Shown here in pieces: positions 4,962 through 6,078 of a DNA stretch of 6,078 nt. Under the pieces are notes generated by a model that had not been told where the DNA came from, did not search any database, and was given only the letters and a program-made list of their open reading frames with translations. The stretch covers positions 1 to 6,078 of the forward strand of contig CACYEW010000066.1 in assembly GCA_902773455.1 (NCBI GenBank). Direction: 5' to 3'. A program made the translations under genes and the position numbers. This DNA is from an uncultured Ruminococcus sp. (GTDB taxonomy: Bacteria > Bacillota > Clostridia > Oscillospirales > CAG-272). Every line of letters begins with the position of its first letter. Within the stretch, counting starts at the first letter, position 1.

Positions 4962-6078
4962 TCAGAGGTCTGCAAACGCTTCGGCGCCTTTTGTTTTCAG
5001 CCATCTGTAAAGCAAAGCGGATACGGTTAGCGTTACCGCCGTCATAAACGCAAGGTATATCCACGCCGGCAGGAAAAAGGCGAGCGGCAGATATGCGCCG
5101 CCGAAGAACAGAGCGTAGCCCCACGTGCCGAACATCGAGATCAGAACTCCCGTGCCCTGTTTGATCGCGTACATCTCGTTCGTCCACGTAAGATTGACGA
5201 ATTTGATACCCATGCAAAGATAGAAGATCGAACAGAGCAAAAGCGACGAGAGCGCGGCAAAAACGAACGTAACGGCGGTCAGCGGCGTTAATCCGAGCGC
5301 GATCACCGCGCATATCACGGCGAACAGAGACGGTACGCCGGCAAGCAGCAGCTGCGTCAAAAGCTTTGCGCGTAGCACCTCGAAAGGATCGACCGGCAGA
5401 GACTGCGGTATCCATATGGATTTGCCTTCAAGCGAGACGGAGGATACGGCCGTGTCCGTCATGGAAATGAGAAACATCATAAGCGCGCAGGCGAATACCG
5501 CCGCCGCGTCGGCGTTTCCCAAAAGCGAAGACAGACCTTCCGCCAAAGCGCCGCCTTTTATAAGCAGTAGCACGCCCGCGGCGGGGATCATCAGTATGCC
5601 GAGACCGCAGTTGAGCATGTACGTGGGGCTCGATACGAATTTCGATAATTCCTTCATAACGAGCGCCGCGCCGACGCTTTTCGCCGAAGCCGTTTTTGCG
5701 CCGGATACGGCTTTCGGAGCGCCCGCTTTATACGTTGCGATCTTTATAAAGCTCTTAGAGATCAGATACCATACGAGCGCGAGGACTGCGAGCACCGCGG
5801 CGGTGAATATCAGTATCGACAAAGCGTCGCCTGTGCCGACGCTTCCGAACAGGTACAGTATATACGCCGAATTCTTTATCTCTGCGCCGTATACCGCTGC
5901 GTTTGCGATGAGATCCTGCACCGCGTTCATCGCTTTGAAATACAAGACGTAATAAACGGCGATACCGCCGAGAGCGAAAAGCACTATAACAAAGCTTTTG
6001 TTTTTGATCTTACGGCTCAGCTTTGCGACGACGTAGCCGAGAGCGCACGACAGAATGAAGATTATAAGCGAAACGACC
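4962..6078 (-). CDS. Polytopic membrane protein, probable ABC-2-type exporter permease (N-terminus beyond window)
   Basis: This is the C-terminal 371 residues of a very hydrophobic protein on the minus strand. The frame stays open to the right edge, with another hydrophobic helix before the GTG at 5982-5984, so that GTG is not taken as the start. About nine membrane segments are visible: one at the edge, one at about 5930-5985 and one around 5750-5830. A polar Lys/Ala/Ser-rich cytoplasmic stretch follows at about 5660-5745, and then further helices alternate with short loops down to 4990. The loop SLEGKSIWIPQSLPVDPFEV with the following RAKL (about 5365-5440) resembles the conserved 'EGK..W..+SLPV....+.AK' segment of putative ABC-2 permeases of Bacillota. 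Such proteins usually pair with a separate ATPase gene, which would be expected upstream, beyond 6078. It is convergent with the operon (72 bp between stops), so it is a separate unit. Assignment as an ABC permease is moderate; membrane localisation is near certain. Confidence 0.68.
   Translation of the reverse strand, partial: VVSLIIFILSCALGYVVAKLSRKIKNKSFVIVLFALGGIAVYYVLYFKAMNAVQDLIANAAVYGAEIKNSAYILYLFGSVGTGDALSILIFTAAVLAVLALVWYLISKSFIKIATYKAGAPKAVSGAKTASAKSVGAALVMKELSKFVSSPTYMLNCGLGILMIPAAGVLLLIKGGALAEGLSSLLGNADAAAVFACALMMFLISMTDTAVSSVSLEGKSIWIPQSLPVDPFEVLRAKLLTQLLLAGVPSLFAVICAVIALGLTPLTAVTFVFAALSSLLLCSIFYLCMGIKFVNLTWTNEMYAIKQGTGVLISMFGTWGYALFFGGAYLPLAFFLPAWIYLAFMTAVTLTVSALLYRWLKTKGAEAFADL

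Noticed and set aside
5416..5952. 178-codon plus-strand frame opposite the membrane protein
   Set aside because: Low-complexity Ala/Ser/Pro/Thr-rich translation with no motif, antisense to a well-patterned multi-helix membrane protein.
5982..5984. GTG (minus strand) as the start of the membrane protein
   Set aside because: The same frame continues to 6078 with another hydrophobic helix and a basic loop, typical of the same protein, and no good ribosome binding site precedes this GTG.

Overview
The window looks like chromosomal DNA of a Bacillota (Firmicutes) bacterium, most likely an uncultured Clostridia lineage. This is inferred from three things: the densely packed operon with 4-bp start/stop overlaps, the strong GGAGG-type ribosome binding sites, and the paired 'FSGGQ + LSQGQ' heterodimeric ABC exporter common in that phylum. 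G+C is moderately high by eye (not computed). Isoleucine is written mostly with ATA or ATC and rarely ATT. No RNA gene, insertion sequence, CRISPR array or phage gene was seen.

Bases 1-4889 hold five plus-strand genes packed as one transcription unit. The first is the 3' part of an ABC exporter half-transporter (cut by the left edge). It overlaps by 4 bp a second, complete half-transporter, which overlaps by 4 bp a HAD-IIA (NagD/AraL-type) phosphatase. After 15 bp comes an intracellular alpha/beta-hydrolase of the acetyl-esterase type, and 4 bp later a divergent RpiB/LacA/LacB-fold protein. A strong hairpin plus T-run at 4901-4952 ends the unit.

Bases 4962-6078 carry, on the minus strand and convergent with the operon, the C-terminal part of a polytopic membrane protein that resembles ABC-2-type exporter permeases. 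Its start lies beyond the right edge.

The two half-transporters should form one asymmetric exporter. The first subunit has Asp for the catalytic Glu and Gln for the switch His, and the second has LSQGQ as its signature, so all the deviations fall in the same composite ATP site. The three downstream enzymes suggest handling of a phosphorylated and/or acylated sugar-like compound, but the substrate cannot be read from the sequence. The least ordinary gene is the RpiB-fold protein. It keeps the catalytic Cys and the CGTGMG loop but lacks both active-site histidines and the usual phosphate-binding arginine turn, and it carries a C-terminal extension.
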